This document shows positions 32,141-33,404 of a stretch of 33,404 bases of DNA, piece by piece; within the stretch, counting starts at the first letter, position 1, and each line of letters starts with the position of its first letter. Below the pieces are notes generated by a model. The model was not told the origin of the DNA, made no database searches, and saw nothing but the letters and a program-made list of their open reading frames with translations. The position numbers were made by a program, and so were the translations under genes. Source of the stretch: an uncultured beta proteobacterium (lineage in GTDB: Bacteria; Pseudomonadota; Gammaproteobacteria; Burkholderiales; Rhodocyclaceae); contig CAINHS010000034.1 in NCBI GenBank assembly GCA_903848955.1, forward strand, positions 1-33,404. Reading direction: 5' to 3'.

Positions 32141-32182
32141 AGTATGGTTACTTGCCGCCCGGGGCGTTTTGATCTGAGTCAA
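32141..32182 (-). promoter_or_regulatory. Class II FNR promoter reading away from the SDR gene end
   Basis: The box TTGATCTGAGTCAA (32169-32182) differs by one base from the ccoN box. On the minus strand CATACT (32146-32141, four of six consensus bases) lies exactly where a -10 element must be for the box centre to fall at -41.5. The start would be G 32134. On the plus strand no gene follows, so the minus direction is the sensible one. Confidence 0.75.
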
Positions 32183-32196
32183 CAATAGCGCTATTG
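32183..32196. promoter_or_regulatory. Perfect 14-base palindrome next to the FNR box
   Basis: CAATAGCGCTATTG reads identically on both strands and abuts the FNR box. Relative to the predicted start at 32134 its centre is at -55.5, a place for a second regulator. It could alternatively be part of the 3' structure of the SDR message. Confidence 0.4.
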
Positions 32197-32218
32197 CCGG
32201 CGCCTGACGCAGCGCCGG
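32197..32218 (-). terminator. Hairpin directly after the SDR stop codon
   Basis: CCGGCGC (32197-32203) and GCGCCGG (32212-32218) form a 7-base stem with an 8-base loop, two bases beyond the SDR stop on the minus strand. No T run follows, so termination would be incomplete. Confidence 0.4.
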
Positions 32219-32220
32219 AT

Positions 32221-32988
32221 TTACTTCGGCGCCATGCGGATGGCGCCGTCCAGCCGGATCACCTCGCCATTGAGCATCTCGTTCTCGACGATATGCCGGA
32301 CCAGCGCCGCATACTCGGACGGCTTGCCCAGCCGCGGCGGAAAGGGAACCATCTTGCCCAGCGCGTCCCGCACCTCCTGCGGCATGCCGAGCAGCATCGG
32401 CGTCTCGAAGATTCCCGGTGCGATGGTCATGACGCGAATGCCGAAGCGCGCCAGTTCCCGCGCGATGGGCAAGGTCATGCCGACCACGCCACCCTTCGAA
32501 GCCGCGTAGGCCGCCTGGCCGATCTGTCCGTCATAAGCCGCCACCGAAGCCGTGCTGACGATGACGCCGCGCTCGCCGGCCGCATTCGGCTCGCCCTTGC
32601 TCATGGCCTCGGCAGCCAGGCGGATCATGTTGAAGCTGCCGATCAGATTAACGGTAACGACCTTGGCAAACATCTCCAGCGAATGCGGGCCGTTCTTGCC
32701 CAGTACCTTCTCGGCCGGCGCAACACCGGCGCAATTGACCAGGCCGTGCAAGCCGCCGAAAACCTTCAGCGCCTCGGCCACGCAGGCCTTGCCGCTGGCT
32801 TCGTCGGCGACATTGGTGGCAACGAAACGGGCATTGCCGCCGAGCTCTGCCGCCAGTGCGTTCCCTGCCGCTTCGTTGAGATCGGCCAGAACGACCTTGG
32901 CGCCTTGCGCCAGCAGCATCCGTCCGGTTCCCTCGCCAAGGCCCGAAGCCCCGCCGGTGATGATGAATACGCTGTCCTTGATCTGCAT
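32221..32988 (-). CDS. SDR-family 3-hydroxyacyl-CoA dehydrogenase (type 2 / HSD17B10-like)
   Basis: 255 residues from ATG 32988 with GAGGAG upstream; a longer frame to 33060 crosses the tRNA terminator region. The NAD site TGGASGLG (11-18) with Asp36 favours NAD over [12 protein letters not shown], Asn114, Ser148 ([14 protein letters not shown]), Tyr161 and Lys165 (YAASK) are the SDR catalytic set. The [16 protein letters not shown] stretch and the ending [15 protein letters not shown] are typical of bacterial homologues of HSD10, which oxidise 3-hydroxyacyl-CoA in beta-oxidation or isoleucine breakdown. Substrate not determined. Confidence 0.92.
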   Translation of the reverse strand: MQIKDSVFIITGGASGLGEGTGRMLLAQGAKVVLADLNEAAGNALAAELGGNARFVATNVADEASGKACVAEALKVFGGLHGLVNCAGVAPAEKVLGKNGPHSLEMFAKVVTVNLIGSFNMIRLAAEAMSKGEPNAAGERGVIVSTASVAAYDGQIGQAAYAASKGGVVGMTLPIARELARFGIRVMTIAPGIFETPMLLGMPQEVRDALGKMVPFPPRLGKPSEYAALVRHIVENEMLNGEVIRLDGAIRMAPK

Positions 32989-33043
32989 GAGCGTCTCCTC
33001 TCTGCGGCTGCTACCTTCCCGCGGCGGTGTCCGCGGGGCACAA

Positions 33044-33073
33044 AAGGAAAAGGGCTGCAATGATGCAGCCCTT
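33044..33073 (-). terminator. Terminator downstream of tRNA-Thr
   Basis: On the minus strand AAGGGCTGCA (33073-33064), loop TCAT and TGCAGCCCTT (33059-33050) form a perfect 10-base stem followed by a T-rich stretch (TTCCTTTT). It starts 9 bases after the tRNA CCA end. Confidence 0.88.
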
Positions 33074-33081
33074 CAAATCTT

Positions 33082-33157
<76 letters not shown>

Positions 33158-33174
33158 GTCCTGAAAGGCGGCGA

Positions 33175-33204
33175 ATTATACCTGCTTGGCCCATTGCAAG
33201 GCAA
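33175..33204 (-). promoter_or_regulatory. Promoter of tRNA-Thr
   Basis: On the minus strand a perfect TATAAT (33180-33175) is preceded, 18 bases upstream, by TTGCCT (33204-33199, four of six consensus bases). The start would be near 33168. The bases after the -10 are GC-rich (TCGCCGCC), the discriminator type of stringently controlled stable-RNA promoters. Confidence 0.75.
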
Positions 33205-33235
33205 CGCGCTTGCCTTGCGCGCTTGCCTTGCAATG
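33192..33235. repeat. Long inverted repeat overlapping the tRNA-Thr promoter
   Basis: CATTGCAAGGCAA (33192-33204) and TTGCCTTGCAATG (33223-33235) are perfect 13-base complements. CGCGC (205-209) and GCGCG (217-221) extend the stem to 18 pairs with one bulged base and a TTGCCTT loop. It has no T run. It may end the upstream gene's message or act on the tRNA promoter, whose -35 it covers. Confidence 0.75.
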
Positions 33236-33326
33236 TTGCGAAATGGAATGCTGGACGATTGACGCAGCTGGCGGCGGCGCGTGTTCCCCCGGTGCCAGGG
33301 CTCTATGCAACCGCTTCGCGGGAAGT

Positions 33327-33404
33327 TCAGTAGCGTTCGCGCAGGTAGATGTAGGGAGCCTTGGGGGAGCCGAACTTGATGCGAGCTATTGGCGGTTCCG
33401 TATA
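33327..33404 (-). CDS. C-terminal 25 codons of an unrecognised gene (partial)
   Basis: Reading on the minus strand from the right edge, the frame gives PPIARIKFGSPKAPYIYLRE and two further residues, then TGA at 33327-33329. It is open at the edge. The strand, frame and distance to the tRNA promoter fit the end of an upstream gene. Too short to name. Confidence 0.5.
   Translation of the reverse strand, partial: YTEPPIARIKFGSPKAPYIYLRERY

Overview
The window looks like chromosomal DNA of a GC-rich, facultatively anaerobic betaproteobacterium, most likely of the Rhodocyclales/Rhodocyclaceae type. This is an inference from the gene set: a complete cbb3 oxidase locus, Fe-S FNR plus a DNR-like regulator, a class I PHA synthase, a Lap-type adhesin system, and a small protein that databases usually label 'tryptophan synthase subunit beta like' in this group. 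No mobile element, CRISPR array or rRNA was seen. There is one tRNA gene.

Left third (1-11148): a LapA/LapD/LapG-type biofilm adhesin module. One minus-strand block encodes a FecR-domain protein, a TolC-like outer membrane protein (LapE), the periplasmic protease LapG and the degenerate GGDEF-EAL receptor LapD. A second block encodes the small TrpB-like protein, the ABC transporter LapB, the membrane fusion protein LapC, and the first 523 residues of a large retention-module adhesin that runs off the left edge. The adhesin has a retention module, a di-alanine site suited to LapG, and Ig-like repeats. A LuxR-type regulator sits between the blocks on the plus strand. Together they would secrete the adhesin, hold it at the outer membrane, and release it when c-di-GMP falls.

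Middle (11272-21203): anaerobic and nitrosative-stress functions. hemN and fnr are divergent around an FNR box. A SirB2-like membrane protein and a DNR-like regulator follow. An operon of hemerythrin, DUF2249 protein and a polytopic membrane protein resembling haem-copper oxidase subunit I has an FNR/DNR-type box at exactly -41.5 from a plausible start site. Next come a diiron MBL-fold (ODP-like) protein translationally coupled to a small MCP-tip-like protein, then phaC and a universal stress protein diverging around a perfect FNR box.

Right third (21204-33404): ccoNOQP with a long FNR-box-bearing leader, an unlisted 39-codon membrane protein gene resembling CcoM, then ccoGHIS. Two unrecognised membrane protein genes and a 32-residue membrane peptide converge on ccoS. 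Between that peptide and a 3-hydroxyacyl-CoA dehydrogenase-type SDR gene lies the most interesting non-coding signal: an FNR box at -41.5, a -10 element, a stem-loop that pairs fully only on the minus-strand RNA, and a perfect Rho-independent terminator. This predicts an ~82-nt FNR-activated small RNA. The window ends with tRNA-Thr(CGT) and the last 25 codons of an unrecognised gene.

Five FNR/DNR-type palindromes (13467, 17427, 20696, 21363, 32169) tie the middle and right parts into one low-oxygen/NO regulon. All functional statements are read from sequence without database searches.
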